A stretch of 64,000 nt of DNA from Aphodosoma sp051870875. GTDB lineage: Bacteria > Bacteroidota > Bacteroidia > Bacteroidales > Paludibacteraceae. Positions 16,749 through 26,426 of the stretch are shown here, one piece after another (the first letter of the stretch is position 1; every line of letters begins with the position of its first letter). Under the pieces are notes generated by a model that was not told the origin of the DNA, did not search any database, and saw nothing but the letters and a program-made list of their open reading frames with translations. The DNA lies in contig JBJECG010000065.1 in the NCBI GenBank assembly GCA_051870875.1, positions 13,625 to 77,624 of the forward strand, in the 5' to 3' direction. Both the position numbers and the translations under genes were made by a program.

Positions 16749-17982
16749 TGTCATAAAACTCACCGTTGAGCATCACAGCTTCGACTATGTCTGTGGTATA
16801 GGCATACGGAATAAAGTCAACAGACGGTATAGGCCGGGTTATGATCAAGTTGGCGCGTTTGCCGACGGCTATAGAGCCGTGGGTTGCAGCCAGATCGAGG
16901 GCGGCAGCACCGTTGATAGTAGTGGCATTTAAGGCTTGTGCCGGAGTCAGCCGCATATTGATGCAGGCCAACGAAAGCACAAATTTCATATTGCCCGAAG
17001 GAGTGGAACCCGGGTTGTAGTCCGAAGCGAGAGCGACAGGCAGACCGGCCTCTATCATACTTTTCGCATTGCCGTACGGCAGCCCGAGGAAGAACGAAGT
17101 GCCCGGCAACATGGTCGGTATGGTACGTGTCCCTCGCAAAGCCTCGATTTCAGCCCGGGTGGTGCGCTCCAGATGGTCGACAGACAGCGCACCGTATTTC
17201 ACTCCTACCTGCACTCCACCCGACACGTCGAGTTCGTTGGCATGTATTTTAGGACGCAAACCGTATTTCGCACCGACTTCGAGCATACGTGCCGTCTCTT
17301 CCACAGTGAAAAAGCCCTTGTCGCAGAATACGTCAATAAATTCAGCCAGCCCCTGTTCGGCAACGGCGGGAATCATCTCATTGCAAATCAAGTCGACATA
17401 CTCGCCCTGACGGCCTTTGAATTTTGCAGGTACGGCATGTGCGCCAAGGAAATTGGCCCGGATGGTAAGCGGTGTGGTCTCTTTCAGACGACGGATGACA
17501 CGCAGCATCTTCAGCTCGTCCTCTACAGTCAGGCCATAACCCGATTTGATGTCGGCTGCTCCGGTACCGAATCCGATCATCTCCTTCACACGCCCAAGAG
17601 CCTGCTCATAAAGCGAATCTTCGGTAGTCTCGTGCAGAAGCTGCGCCGAATTCAATATACCGCCGCCGCGCCTGGCTATCTCTTCATACGAAAGGCCGTT
17701 GATTTTATCAATAAATTCATGCTCGCGACTGCCGGCATAAACGATGTGTGTATGACCGTCGCAAAACGAAGGAAGGATGTAACGGCCGTCAACATCCACC
17801 ACCTGGTCTGCCTCAGCCGGGCTTTCACTCATCGGGCCGAAAGAGGCAATCTTGTCATCTTCCACAAGAAGATAGGCGTTCTCTATTTCGGGCAACACAT
17901 TCATATCCGCGCCCGCCACGAACGGACGGATGGTGCGTTCCACCTGAACCAAACGTCCGATGTTTTCAAACAATGTAGTCAT
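16735..17982 (-). CDS. hutI: Imidazolonepropionase
   Basis: This 415-residue amidohydrolase-fold enzyme opens imidazolone-5-propionate to N-formimino-L-glutamate, the third step of histidine breakdown. It shows the metal motif DGHTHIVYAGSREHEF, the later HANELDVSGG and the C-terminal SDYNPGSTPSGNM. The length is normal. The other hut genes (hutH, hutU, ftcD), which often sit beside it in Bacteroidales, are not in this window; its neighbours are recQ and a membrane protein. It begins 38 nt after recQ ends, on the same strand. Confidence 0.95.
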   Translation of the reverse strand: MTTLFENIGRLVQVERTIRPFVAGADMNVLPEIENAYLLVEDDKIASFGPMSESPAEADQVVDVDGRYILPSFCDGHTHIVYAGSREHEFIDKINGLSYEEIARRGGGILNSAQLLHETTEDSLYEQALGRVKEMIGFGTGAADIKSGYGLTVEDELKMLRVIRRLKETTPLTIRANFLGAHAVPAKFKGRQGEYVDLICNEMIPAVAEQGLAEFIDVFCDKGFFTVEETARMLEVGAKYGLRPKIHANELDVSGGVQVGVKYGALSVDHLERTTRAEIEALRGTRTIPTMLPGTSFFLGLPYGNAKSMIEAGLPVALASDYNPGSTPSGNMKFVLSLACINMRLTPAQALNATTINGAAALDLAATHGSIAVGKRANLIITRPIPSVDFIPYAYTTDIVEAVMLNGEFYDNEMA

Positions 17983-18020
17983 GATATTTCATTTTTTATA
18001 TTGATAATCAAATTTGCAGT

Positions 18021-19763
18021 TCAGGCATGCCGCCTGGCTATGCAGTTGTCGCAATGGCGACACGGTTCCGGGTCCTTCTGTCCGAAATATAGAGACAGCT
18101 CCTGAGTACGGCATTTGGATGACGTCACATACCTGTACATGGCCTTCAGCCGCTGCTTCACACGCTCCATACGATGTTCGTAAGCTGCCGGCGGTATGTA
18201 AAGCGTGTCGGCATCATTGCGGCTTGTATTGTATATGAGCAGCGGTGTTCGCCTGAACGGCACGTAGCTGACGATACCCATCCTGTGCAGGAACAGCAAA
18301 TACCGGTACACCCGTGTAGAGTCCGCCATCTTCAGCACATTGGCTATATATGTTTCGGAAATATGCTGCGGGTCGGTAAAAATGCCTGTATAAAGCCGCA
18401 TTATGCACTCCAGTATGTTATCGTCCTGCGGATTTTCCATACGCCACTCAAACAGATCCTGCGGATTCATCAGGATCTTCAGTTTTGAAGCGTTTTCCAT
18501 CTCATCCGTCACAGTGATATAGCCTGCCCACTGCAGCACATTGACGGCTGACTGCGCTGCACCGTAGCTGAGGTGACATTTATGGCAGAAGTCTTCAAGG
18601 ACAAACGGATACACCGCCCCTTCGCCTGAACCGACACCCACGACATAATAGTTGGCCAGGTGCTGATAAACGGCACGCACGAACTCTTTGGAGGGGAACA
18701 TCCTTTCATGGCGGTGCAGCAACGCTTCGGTATTTGCCGAAGTGGTCAATAACACGGCGTATGCCCGCTGTCCGTCGCGTCCGGCACGCCCGGCCTCCTG
18801 ATAGTAAGCCTCCAAGGCATCAGGGATATCATAGTGTACAACGAGCCTCACATCGGGTTTGTCGATACCCATGCCGAAAGCGTTGGTTGCACAAAGCACC
18901 CTGATCCCCCCCTCCATCCATTGCTGCTGCCGGACGGCTCTCGCTTCCGAATCAAGACCGGCATGATAGTAGCCGGCAAGGATTCCGTTTTCCCCCAGCA
19001 TACCGGCCACCTGCTCGGCATGGTCGCGCGAACGGGTATACACAATGGCCGTACCCGGTACGGAACGCAGTATGTGAAGCAGTTCCACATCGCGGTCCGC
19101 AGTTTCGCGCACCACGTACGTCAGATTGTCGCGTTCCACGCCGGCACGGAACACTGCCGGACTGCGCATCTGCAGCTTGTCGATGATATCAGCAGTGACA
19201 TCGGGTGTAGATGATGCGGTCAGAGCCAATAACGGGATATCCGGAAAGAATTTCCGCAGGTCGGCTATCTTCAGATAGGAGGGACGGAAATCATAGCCCC
19301 ATTCCGACACGCAGTGTGCCTCATCGACAGCAATTAAGGCTATTTTCAGAAAGTTAAGCCGCTTGACAAACAAGGGAGAGACAAGACGTTCGGGTGAAAC
19401 GTACAGCAGCCTGTACGCCCCCAGCTCGGCCTGTTCGAGAATGTCCAGTATCTGATGATGGCGCAATCCCGAATGAAGTACGGCCGCCCGTATCCCCCTC
19501 CGCCTCAGATTCCGCACCTGGTCAAGCATCAACGCTATAAGCGGCGATATGACAACCGTCACGCCATCCATAGCCAATGCCGGCACCTGGAACGTAACCG
19601 ATTTTCCGCCGCCGGTAGGCAGGATGGCAAGCGTGTCGCACCCCGAGCAGACACTTCCGATAATGTCGGCCTGCATCGGCCTGAAAGCATCGTACCCCCA
19701 GTTGTCACGCAATATTTTCAGATAACCGGCACTTTCAGGATTCTCCATACGCCTGATCGTCAC
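18021..19763 (-). CDS. recQ: RecQ-family ATP-dependent DNA helicase
   Basis: This 580-residue superfamily 2 helicase unwinds DNA 3' to 5' in recombination and repair. Motifs seen are FRPMQADII (motif 0), TGGGKSVTFQVPAL (Walker A), DEAHCVSEWGYDFRP (motif II with aromatic loop), TASSTPDV, and the C-terminal helicase block ATNAFGMGIDKPDVRLVVH with YYQEAGRAGRDG. The zinc-binding end has CRTQELSLYFG followed by CRHCDNC. No HRDC domain follows, so it is a short RecQ form. The start overlaps the stop of the nucleoside kinase gene by 4 nt (ATGA), so the two are translationally coupled. Confidence 0.95.
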   Translation of the reverse strand: MTIRRMENPESAGYLKILRDNWGYDAFRPMQADIIGSVCSGCDTLAILPTGGGKSVTFQVPALAMDGVTVVISPLIALMLDQVRNLRRRGIRAAVLHSGLRHHQILDILEQAELGAYRLLYVSPERLVSPLFVKRLNFLKIALIAVDEAHCVSEWGYDFRPSYLKIADLRKFFPDIPLLALTASSTPDVTADIIDKLQMRSPAVFRAGVERDNLTYVVRETADRDVELLHILRSVPGTAIVYTRSRDHAEQVAGMLGENGILAGYYHAGLDSEARAVRQQQWMEGGIRVLCATNAFGMGIDKPDVRLVVHYDIPDALEAYYQEAGRAGRDGQRAYAVLLTTSANTEALLHRHERMFPSKEFVRAVYQHLANYYVVGVGSGEGAVYPFVLEDFCHKCHLSYGAAQSAVNVLQWAGYITVTDEMENASKLKILMNPQDLFEWRMENPQDDNILECIMRLYTGIFTDPQHISETYIANVLKMADSTRVYRYLLFLHRMGIVSYVPFRRTPLLIYNTSRNDADTLYIPPAAYEHRMERVKQRLKAMYRYVTSSKCRTQELSLYFGQKDPEPCRHCDNCIARRHA

Positions 19764-21424
19764 TTGAAAGAACTGCCACCCAGGAACTCGCGCAGAAGCG
19801 AAGTGGCCGGTATGTCACGGTCGTTGACCGGAGTGAAATGTTTCAGGAATTTAAGCAGCCTGTGTGCCTCGGTATACTCCTCGCAATACTGGGGAACCTG
19901 CATAAGCAGGTATTCTGCATACGGGCGGAATACGGCCAACTCGAAAAGGAATGCCGAATTGAACATCACATCGGCATTCTCCTGGAACGGGAATATCCAA
20001 CGTTCTTCACCACGGCGCACCGACGGCCAACGGGCTATCGTATTGCGGGCCGAACTGCTCCGGAACTGGTTGTCGCGGATGATGCGGCGTATCAGACGGG
20101 TATCAGACGTAGGGATCCAATTATGGTTGTCAATGGAGATAGTGGTCAGGGCCGAAACATATATCTTGAACATCGAATCTTGCGGCACTGACGGACACAT
20201 GTCCGGATTCAAGGCGTGGATACCCTCCATGACGAGCACCGAATCCGGACCGAGACGCATCTTCTCGCCACGGTAGTACCGCCGTCCGTCGTCAAAACAA
20301 TAGTACGGACACTCTATCTCCTCCCCTTTCATCAGGCGTACAAGATGTTCGTTGAGCAACTGTATGTCGAGAGCCTGCAAATGTTCGTAATCGTAGTCAC
20401 CGCAGGCATCACGGGGCGTATTGTCGCGTTCAACGAAATAATTGTCAAGGCTCAGCACCACAGGTTTGATACCCACCACCATAAGCTGTATTCCGAGACG
20501 TTTGGCAAATGTGGTTTTCCCTGACGATGAAGGACCTGAAATCATCACAAAGTCGCAACCTGGCTGCCTCTGCTTGATCATGTCCGCTATCTGCGCTATC
20601 TTCTTTTCCTGCAGAGCCTCCGACACCTTTACCAGGGCGGCTATGCTGTCGGGATTGTTGATACGGTTGAAATCTCCCACATTCGGCACCCCCATAAGTT
20701 TGTTCCATCCCACGAACTCATTGAACACGCCGAACAGCTTGTCCTGATTGAGATACGAGGTAATCCTGTCTGGTGAATGAATGTCCGCAATGCGCAGGAT
20801 GAAACCGTTTTCATACGGTTCCAGGCCAAACAGGTCGATATATCCTGTAGTCGGAGCCAGCATGCTGTCATAATAGTCGATGTAATCATCGATGCGGTAA
20901 AATCTGGTGTACGGGAAGCCCAACGTCTCCAGCAGGGCCACCTTGTCGTTCATGCCGCGGCGGCGGAACATCTCGATCACCACCGAAGTCTGCTGTTCGT
21001 CCACCTCTATCTCCTTGTCGGCGCGGATTATATCATACATGCGGGCCTTGAGCAGCCCTATCAAGTCAGCCGACACTTTCTCTTCGCGGTTGTTGATGCA
21101 GCAATAGTATCCGCGGCATATCGGGTGCTCCACCCGCAAAACGGCATCCGGCATCAACTCAGACAGGGCCTTGGCCATAATCATGGTCACAGTACGGAGA
21201 TATACACGTTGCCCCGACGGCGACGAAGCATCTATAAACTCTATGTTCTTCGGCTTGTATATTCTGAAATTGAGGCTTTCCACTTTATAATTGACACGTG
21301 CCGCCAAAACCCGGTACGGCAACCGTACATCCATATCATTGTAAATTTCCAAAAGCGACGTACCCTGCGGATATTCCCGGAAAGAGTGAGTGTTTTTACA
21401 AAAAACGGCCACTTTATTATTCAT
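19760..21424 (-). CDS. TGS-domain nucleoside (uridine) kinase-like protein
   Basis: This 554-residue protein has an N-terminal TGS-like domain (about residues 1-65), a middle region resembling the catalytic/editing part of threonyl-tRNA synthetase, and a C-terminal uridine-kinase-like P-loop domain. The P-loop domain has GPSSSGKTTFAKRL, SLDNYFVERDNTPRDA and VMEGIHALNP. It is expected to phosphorylate a nucleoside such as uridine with a nucleoside triphosphate. It is the first gene of a minus-strand pair with recQ. A weak TAACTTTA promoter element lies 84 nt upstream. Confidence 0.85.
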   Translation of the reverse strand: MNNKVAVFCKNTHSFREYPQGTSLLEIYNDMDVRLPYRVLAARVNYKVESLNFRIYKPKNIEFIDASSPSGQRVYLRTVTMIMAKALSELMPDAVLRVEHPICRGYYCCINNREEKVSADLIGLLKARMYDIIRADKEIEVDEQQTSVVIEMFRRRGMNDKVALLETLGFPYTRFYRIDDYIDYYDSMLAPTTGYIDLFGLEPYENGFILRIADIHSPDRITSYLNQDKLFGVFNEFVGWNKLMGVPNVGDFNRINNPDSIAALVKVSEALQEKKIAQIADMIKQRQPGCDFVMISGPSSSGKTTFAKRLGIQLMVVGIKPVVLSLDNYFVERDNTPRDACGDYDYEHLQALDIQLLNEHLVRLMKGEEIECPYYCFDDGRRYYRGEKMRLGPDSVLVMEGIHALNPDMCPSVPQDSMFKIYVSALTTISIDNHNWIPTSDTRLIRRIIRDNQFRSSSARNTIARWPSVRRGEERWIFPFQENADVMFNSAFLFELAVFRPYAEYLLMQVPQYCEEYTEAHRLLKFLKHFTPVNDRDIPATSLLREFLGGSSFK

Positions 21425-21507
21425 AACATCGGTTTTTATTGGTTACACAAACTATTGACTGTCAAGCCACCGGCCGGAAACTCCGACATAAGAGGCCATA
21501 ACGGGTG

Positions 21508-21515
21508 TAAAGTTA
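21508..21515 (-). promoter_or_regulatory. Possible promoter element TAACTTTA before the nucleoside kinase
   Basis: TAACTTTA on the minus strand has one mismatch to TAnnTTTG. It forms an imperfect inverted repeat (GTGTAAAGTTAC against GTAACTTTGCAC) with the opposite promoter at 21550. Confidence 0.35.
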
Positions 21516-21549
21516 CACAATTTTTCATTACGCACCCACTTTTTTTGCG

Positions 21550-21557
21550 TAACTTTG
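21550..21557 (+). promoter_or_regulatory. Promoter element TAACTTTG of the Na/Pi cotransporter gene
   Basis: TAACTTTG lies 28 nt before the ATG at 21585. An in-frame ATG at 21555 overlaps it and is therefore ruled out as the start. Confidence 0.65.
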
Positions 21558-21584
21558 CACACGGAACCAAAACACCATCGAATA

Positions 21585-23417
21585 ATGAATTACGGGCTTC
21601 TCGACGTATTGACTCTTATCGGGTCAGTGGGGCTTTTTCTCTACGGAATGAAACTGATGAGTGAGGGTTTGCAGAAAGCTGCTGGCGACCGGCTGCGAAA
21701 CATCCTCACAAAAATGACCAACAACCGTTTTCTCGGCGTACTCACAGGTGTCCTTGTCACCGCCTTGATACAAAGTTCATCCGCCACCACAGTCATGATA
21801 GTGAGCTTCGTCAATGCCGGTCTGCTGTCCCTCGGACAATCCATGGCGGTCATCATGGGAGCCAATGTCGGAACCACCGCCACTGCCTGGATCATATCTC
21901 TTTTCGGATTCAAGGTCAACATTGCAGCCTTCGCCATCCCGCTTATAGCTTTTGCCATCCCGCTCCTTTTCTCAAAACGCAATTCCTGGAAAAACTGGGG
22001 TGAATTCCTCCTCGGATTCGCATTCCTCTTTATGGGGCTTGAGTATCTGCAGCACTCTGTCCCCGACCTTCAGGCAAACCCCGAAATATTCTCCGCACTA
22101 CAGACTTACGCCGACAGCGGATTCTGGTCAGTCCTTCTCTTCGCTCTTATCGGCATGGTGCTCACCATCGTGGTCCAGTCGTCAGCCGTCACATTCGCCA
22201 TCGTACTGGTCATGTGCTCCAAAGGCTGGATCACATTCTCCCTCTCCGCCGCCCTCGTACTCGGAAGCAATATAGGCACATGCATAACCCCCCTGCTGGC
22301 ATCAATATCAGGTAACATCTGGGCAAAACGCGCCGCCATGGGGCACCTGCTCTTCAACGTACTCGGCTCGATATGGGCTTTGGCGCTTTACTATCCGTTC
22401 ATCAACCTCATAACATGGATAACCGACTCCATAGCGGGCAATCCCGATGCCCTCTACACATTCGTGATGAACTGCGACCCTGCCACAGCCAATGCCCTCA
22501 ACAACGGCACCATCGACATGTCCATAGCCGGCAACAAAGCTCTCGCCGCCGATTTCGCACAAAAACAATACTACGTATCTTTCGGCCTGTCAATGTTCCA
22601 TACAGTATTCAACGTCATCAACATCACCGTGATGATCTGGTTCACCAACCTGTATGTGAAACTGGTCACCCTGCTCGTGCCGAACAAGGCGAAAGACAAC
22701 GATGTCGATGAGTCGCACCTCAAGTTCCTCACCACAGGACTGCTCTCCACAGCCGAACTCTCCATACTCCAGGCTCAGAAAGAAATACAGCTCTACGGCG
22801 AACGCACCCTGCGAATGTTCGGAATGGTACGGGACCTCTATGAAGAGACCGATGAAAAGGAGTTCGTGGCCAAATACTCACGAATAGAAAAATACGAGAA
22901 CATATCCGATGCCGTAGAACTTGAAATAGCGAACTACCTGACAAAAGTGGCGGACGGGCGGTTGTCCGACGAAACAAAGCACCAGCTGCAAATGAAACTG
23001 CGTGTCATATCCGAAATCGAAAGCATAGCAGACTCCTGCTACAACCTGGCACGCACCATACAGCGGAAACACAACCATCCGGACAAATTCAACGAAGACC
23101 TGAACTCAAATACCGAACTGATGTTCAACCTCATCGAAGGCGCCATCGGGAACATGTGCACCATACTGCACCGCGCACACGTGACAGCAAACGATGTCAA
23201 CAACACACAGAACATAGAAAACGAAATCAACAACTACCGCGACCAGCTGCGCCAGCAGAATGTGGTTGCCATCAACGACGGGCTTTACGACTATCAGATT
23301 GCCGCCATGTTCATGGATCTGGTCACCGAATGCGAACGGCTCGCCGACTATGTGGTCAACGTAGTGGAAGCCCTCGCCGACACCAAACTGCAAAACTACC
23401 CCACAGCACACAACTGA
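21585..23417 (+). CDS. Na/Pi cotransporter family protein with PhoU-like tail
   Basis: This 610-residue inner-membrane protein has two Na/Pi-cotransporter (NptA/YjbB-like) repeats with the characteristic QSSSATTV and QSSAVTFAIVLVM blocks. A cytosolic helical C-terminal region (from about residue 395) resembles PhoU. It probably imports phosphate with sodium. The start at 21585 (MNYGLLDVLTLIGSVGLFLYG) follows the promoter by 28 nt. The DUF1599 gene begins 28 nt after its stop. Confidence 0.9.
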   Translation: MNYGLLDVLTLIGSVGLFLYGMKLMSEGLQKAAGDRLRNILTKMTNNRFLGVLTGVLVTALIQSSSATTVMIVSFVNAGLLSLGQSMAVIMGANVGTTATAWIISLFGFKVNIAAFAIPLIAFAIPLLFSKRNSWKNWGEFLLGFAFLFMGLEYLQHSVPDLQANPEIFSALQTYADSGFWSVLLFALIGMVLTIVVQSSAVTFAIVLVMCSKGWITFSLSAALVLGSNIGTCITPLLASISGNIWAKRAAMGHLLFNVLGSIWALALYYPFINLITWITDSIAGNPDALYTFVMNCDPATANALNNGTIDMSIAGNKALAADFAQKQYYVSFGLSMFHTVFNVINITVMIWFTNLYVKLVTLLVPNKAKDNDVDESHLKFLTTGLLSTAELSILQAQKEIQLYGERTLRMFGMVRDLYEETDEKEFVAKYSRIEKYENISDAVELEIANYLTKVADGRLSDETKHQLQMKLRVISEIESIADSCYNLARTIQRKHNHPDKFNEDLNSNTELMFNLIEGAIGNMCTILHRAHVTANDVNNTQNIENEINNYRDQLRQQNVVAINDGLYDYQIAAMFMDLVTECERLADYVVNVVEALADTKLQNYPTAHN

Positions 23418-23445
23418 CGTCAAACCCTACAACTGACAAACTATC

Positions 23446-23988
23446 ATGGACACTTCCGAACAATACGATGCCGTCATCAACGAATGCCGCTCGATATACG
23501 AAAAGAAACTGCACGACTACGGAGCGGCATGGAGATTGATGCGCCCGGCCAGCATCACCGACCAGATACTTATAAAGGCAAACCGGATACGCACCCTCGA
23601 AACCGGAGCCGAAAACCGCGTGGGTGACAGCATCCGGTCCGAGCTCATCGGCATCATCAACTACTGCATAATGGGCGTGATACAGCTCCGCATGGGATAT
23701 GCTTCCACCGACGACATCACTGCCGGACAGGCAATCGAGCTCTACGACAGATATGCGGCAGAAGCAAAGAGGCTCATGACCGACAAGAATCACGACTACG
23801 GCGAAGCATGGCGGCAAATGCGCTGCGAGTCATACACCGACCTCATACTCATGAAACTGCACCGCACCAAGCAAATCGAAAACCTCAACGGAAACACCCT
23901 CATATCCGAAGGTATCGATGCCAACTACTTCGACATGGCAAACTACGCGGTATTCTACATGATACAGGCATCCCGGCAACCTGCATAA
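23446..23988 (+). CDS. DUF1599 protein with two tandem domain copies
   Basis: This is a 180-residue soluble protein. Two copies of the same block are visible: KKLHDYGAAWRLMR with TDQILIKANRIRTLE (about residues 20-52), and DKNHDYGEAWRQMR with TDLILMKLHRTKQIE (about residues 110-145). Each is followed by a helical segment (GIINYCIMGVIQ and DMANYAVFYMIQA). The conserved HDYGxAWRxMRxxSxTDxIL pattern identifies DUF1599, whose activity I do not know. In Bacteroidales the gene is commonly found just before the DoxX/BT_3928 and tpiA genes, as here. Confidence 0.85.
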   Translation: MDTSEQYDAVINECRSIYEKKLHDYGAAWRLMRPASITDQILIKANRIRTLETGAENRVGDSIRSELIGIINYCIMGVIQLRMGYASTDDITAGQAIELYDRYAAEAKRLMTDKNHDYGEAWRQMRCESYTDLILMKLHRTKQIENLNGNTLISEGIDANYFDMANYAVFYMIQASRQPA

Positions 23989-24372
23989 CACGCACTTATA
24001 CCCCATACAGAAAGCATATCCCGGGACAATGGCACAACACCGTTCCGAGGTCTGTTCCCCTTTATAGGCACTCCTGCCTTACCGGTGATTTTACATCGGC
24101 CCGCCTTAGCTTGTTTTCTTACTCAAAAGCGTGTCGGATTGCAATTTGAGCGGATGCAGGTGACCAGCCATAAGGACTGTACCAATTCTCCGGTCATGAC
24201 GCAGCCCCTCGCTTTTACCGGCACAATCATCACCCGTCCGCAATCCTCCATCCGTCATTTTCTCCTGCAAACGACCGTTTTTCCCCTTCCAAAACAGCAG
24301 TTCCGCCACGCATCACCAGACTAAGCCGGCAAATTAAATCTCCTTTTCAGTACACATATCAACAAATCTCAC
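23989..24372. other. Intergenic region, no supported gene
   Basis: About 380 bases separate the DUF1599 and DoxX genes. Short ORFs exist on both strands but show no domain, membrane segment or promoter. No tRNA or hairpin terminator was recognised. Confidence 0.45.
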
Positions 24373-24380
24373 TAACTTTG
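24373..24380 (+). promoter_or_regulatory. Promoter element TAACTTTG before the DoxX/BT_3928 gene
   Basis: TAACTTTG lies 49 nt before the ATG at 24430, so the DoxX and tpiA genes probably have their own transcript. Confidence 0.6.
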
Positions 24381-24429
24381 CAGATTATAATGACAACTCA
24401 CGGTCATATCCGTTAAAAACATCCTAACC

Positions 24430-25602
24430 ATGGAAAACAAACCGCTCTGGAAATCCGTCTTGTTCCATATTTCAGCACTTCTTGTAGGAGCTCTTTTCAT
24501 CTATTCCGGCTTTGTCAAAGCCATCGACCCGCTCGGCACCGTCTACAAAATCCAGGACTACCTCGAAGTAATGCACCTCGAAATATTCAACCCCCTCGCC
24601 ATCGTAGCCTCATTCGGACTCTTCACCCTCGAATTTGTGGCAGGCACGCTTCTCCTCATCCGCATCAACCTGCCGGCAGGGCTGTGGATTGCCACCATAC
24701 TCATGACCGCCATGACCCCGCTCACCCTCTGGATAGCCGTTGCCGACCCCGTTTCGGACTGCGGCTGCTTCGGCGACGCCCTCGTCATATCCAACTGGGC
24801 CACTTTCTGGAAAAACATCGTGATCGACATGCTGCTAATACTGATGTGGCTCTGGCGCAAACAGTGTTACCGCCACTGGCTCACAAAACTTCCGTCATGG
24901 ATTACCACGGCCACTATAGCTGTCATTATCATCGGATTCGGCATACACGCCATCAACAACCTGCCGGTCATAGACTTCCGTCCATACAAGACCGGTACCG
25001 ACATCATCGAAGCCATGCAGCTGCCAGAAGGAGCAAAACCCGACATTTATGAAACCACATTCATATACAGCCGCGACGGCGAAGAGCGTTCGTTCTCGCT
25101 TCAGGATGCCCCATACAACGACTCCGCCTGGACTTTCGTGTCCCAAAACACACGTCTTGTAGAAAAAGGCGACGAACCACCGATCCACGACTTCTCGATA
25201 GCCACCCCCGAAGGCGATGACATCACATACGACATACTCGGAAGCGAAGGCCGCTACTACATAGCCGTAATGTACGACCTTGCAAAAACCAATCTGAAGT
25301 CACTTGCCAACGTAGACAGCCTCTACCGTCAGGCCCTGGAAGAGGGAGCCGGCTTCATAGCCCTCACGGCATCGGCAGACATGATCGACGAATTCAGGGA
25401 GCGGCACAATATAGAGTACGACTTTGCGCTCACCGACCCCATCCAACTCAAAACCATGGTACGGGCCAACCCCGGTATCGTGGTGCTCGAAGGTTCCGTA
25501 ATCGCCGACAAGTTCAACCCCAACTGGTGCCATTACAGACGCCGGAACGACAGACATCAAGAGGTCAGCGGAAAACCAGCTGCACGACAAGCCAAGATGT
25601 AG
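24430..25602 (+). CDS. DoxX/MauE-like membrane protein with thioredoxin-like C-terminal domain (BT_3928 family)
   Basis: This is a 390-residue protein. The N-terminal part (about residues 1-185) has four to five membrane helices of the DoxX/MauE type, with ALFIYSGFVKAIDPLGTVYK and the cysteine pair DCGCFGD. After a periplasmic linker (LPEGAKPDIYETTFIY) comes a thioredoxin-like domain without a CxxC at the usual place (PPIHDFSIATPEGDDIT, then YYIAVMYDLAKTN). The organisation suggests a quinone- or disulfide-linked redox role, but this is inference. The last 25 residues are unusually basic (CHYRRRNDRHQEVSGKPAAR). It is followed by tpiA after 53 nt. Confidence 0.8.
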   Translation: MENKPLWKSVLFHISALLVGALFIYSGFVKAIDPLGTVYKIQDYLEVMHLEIFNPLAIVASFGLFTLEFVAGTLLLIRINLPAGLWIATILMTAMTPLTLWIAVADPVSDCGCFGDALVISNWATFWKNIVIDMLLILMWLWRKQCYRHWLTKLPSWITTATIAVIIIGFGIHAINNLPVIDFRPYKTGTDIIEAMQLPEGAKPDIYETTFIYSRDGEERSFSLQDAPYNDSAWTFVSQNTRLVEKGDEPPIHDFSIATPEGDDITYDILGSEGRYYIAVMYDLAKTNLKSLANVDSLYRQALEEGAGFIALTASADMIDEFRERHNIEYDFALTDPIQLKTMVRANPGIVVLEGSVIADKFNPNWCHYRRRNDRHQEVSGKPAARQAKM

Positions 25603-25655
25603 CTTTCATGAGTTACTTGTTACGAATCACACCAACTTCTTAAAACTATACCATT

Positions 25656-26405
25656 ATGAGAAAAAACATTGTGGCAGGCAACTGGAAAATGAACAAGACC
25701 CTGCAGGAAGGCATGGCTTTGGTAGCCGAACTCAAAGAAAAGGTACAGAATCCGAAATGCGATGTAATCATCGGGACTCCATTCATACACCTTGCCCAGG
25801 CTGCCGCCATGCTCAAAGGCAGCCCTATCGCAGTAGCAGCCGAGAACTGTGCCGACCACACATCGGGAGCCTATACGGGCGAAGTGTCGGCAGCTATGGT
25901 GGCTTCGACAGGAGCCGCCTACTGTATCATAGGCCACTCCGAACGTCGCGCATATTACGGTGAAAGCTACGACATACTCCGCGAGAAAGTCTGCCTTGCA
26001 CTTGGGGAGAACCTCCGCCCCATATTCTGCATCGGCGAGAAAAAAGAGGAGCGCGAAGCCGGCCGCCAGAACGAAGTGGTAAAAGCACAGCTCGAAGGGT
26101 CGGTATTCAATCTCACCGCCGGAGAGTTTTCAAAACTCGTCATCGCCTACGAGCCGGTATGGGCTATCGGCACAGGGCTTACAGCCACTCCCGAACAGGC
26201 ACAGGAGATCCACGCATACATCCGCAGCCTCATAGCCGGCAAATACGGCAACGATACAGCCGACAACACCACAATACTATACGGCGGCAGCTGCAACGCC
26301 AAAAATGCAGCAGGACTGTTTGCCAATCCCGATATAGACGGCGGCCTGATTGGCGGCGCATCGCTCAAAGCCGATGATTTCTGTGCCATAGTCAACGCTT
26401 TCTGA
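25656..26405 (+). CDS. tpiA: Triosephosphate isomerase
   Basis: This 249-residue glycolytic enzyme interconverts dihydroxyacetone phosphate and glyceraldehyde 3-phosphate. Catalytic residues are visible: Lys in AGNWKMNKT, His in IIGHSERR and Glu in AYEPVWAIGTG (loop 6 follows). Phosphate-binding LYGGSCNAKN and GGLIGGASL are present. The length is standard. It lies at the end of the DoxX-tpiA transcript, with a long inverted repeat downstream. Confidence 0.98.
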   Translation: MRKNIVAGNWKMNKTLQEGMALVAELKEKVQNPKCDVIIGTPFIHLAQAAAMLKGSPIAVAAENCADHTSGAYTGEVSAAMVASTGAAYCIIGHSERRAYYGESYDILREKVCLALGENLRPIFCIGEKKEEREAGRQNEVVKAQLEGSVFNLTAGEFSKLVIAYEPVWAIGTGLTATPEQAQEIHAYIRSLIAGKYGNDTADNTTILYGGSCNAKNAAGLFANPDIDGGLIGGASLKADDFCAIVNAF

Positions 26406-26426
26406 TCCATTGCCGGACACGATACG

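Noticed and set aside
16936..18105. Open frame of about 389 codons on the plus strand, antisense to hutI
   Set aside because: hutI is unambiguous on the other strand; the antisense product has no recognisable domain.
24085..24324. Small ORFs on both strands between the DUF1599 and DoxX genes
   Set aside because: No promoter, ribosome site, domain or membrane segment; neither product resembles a known family.
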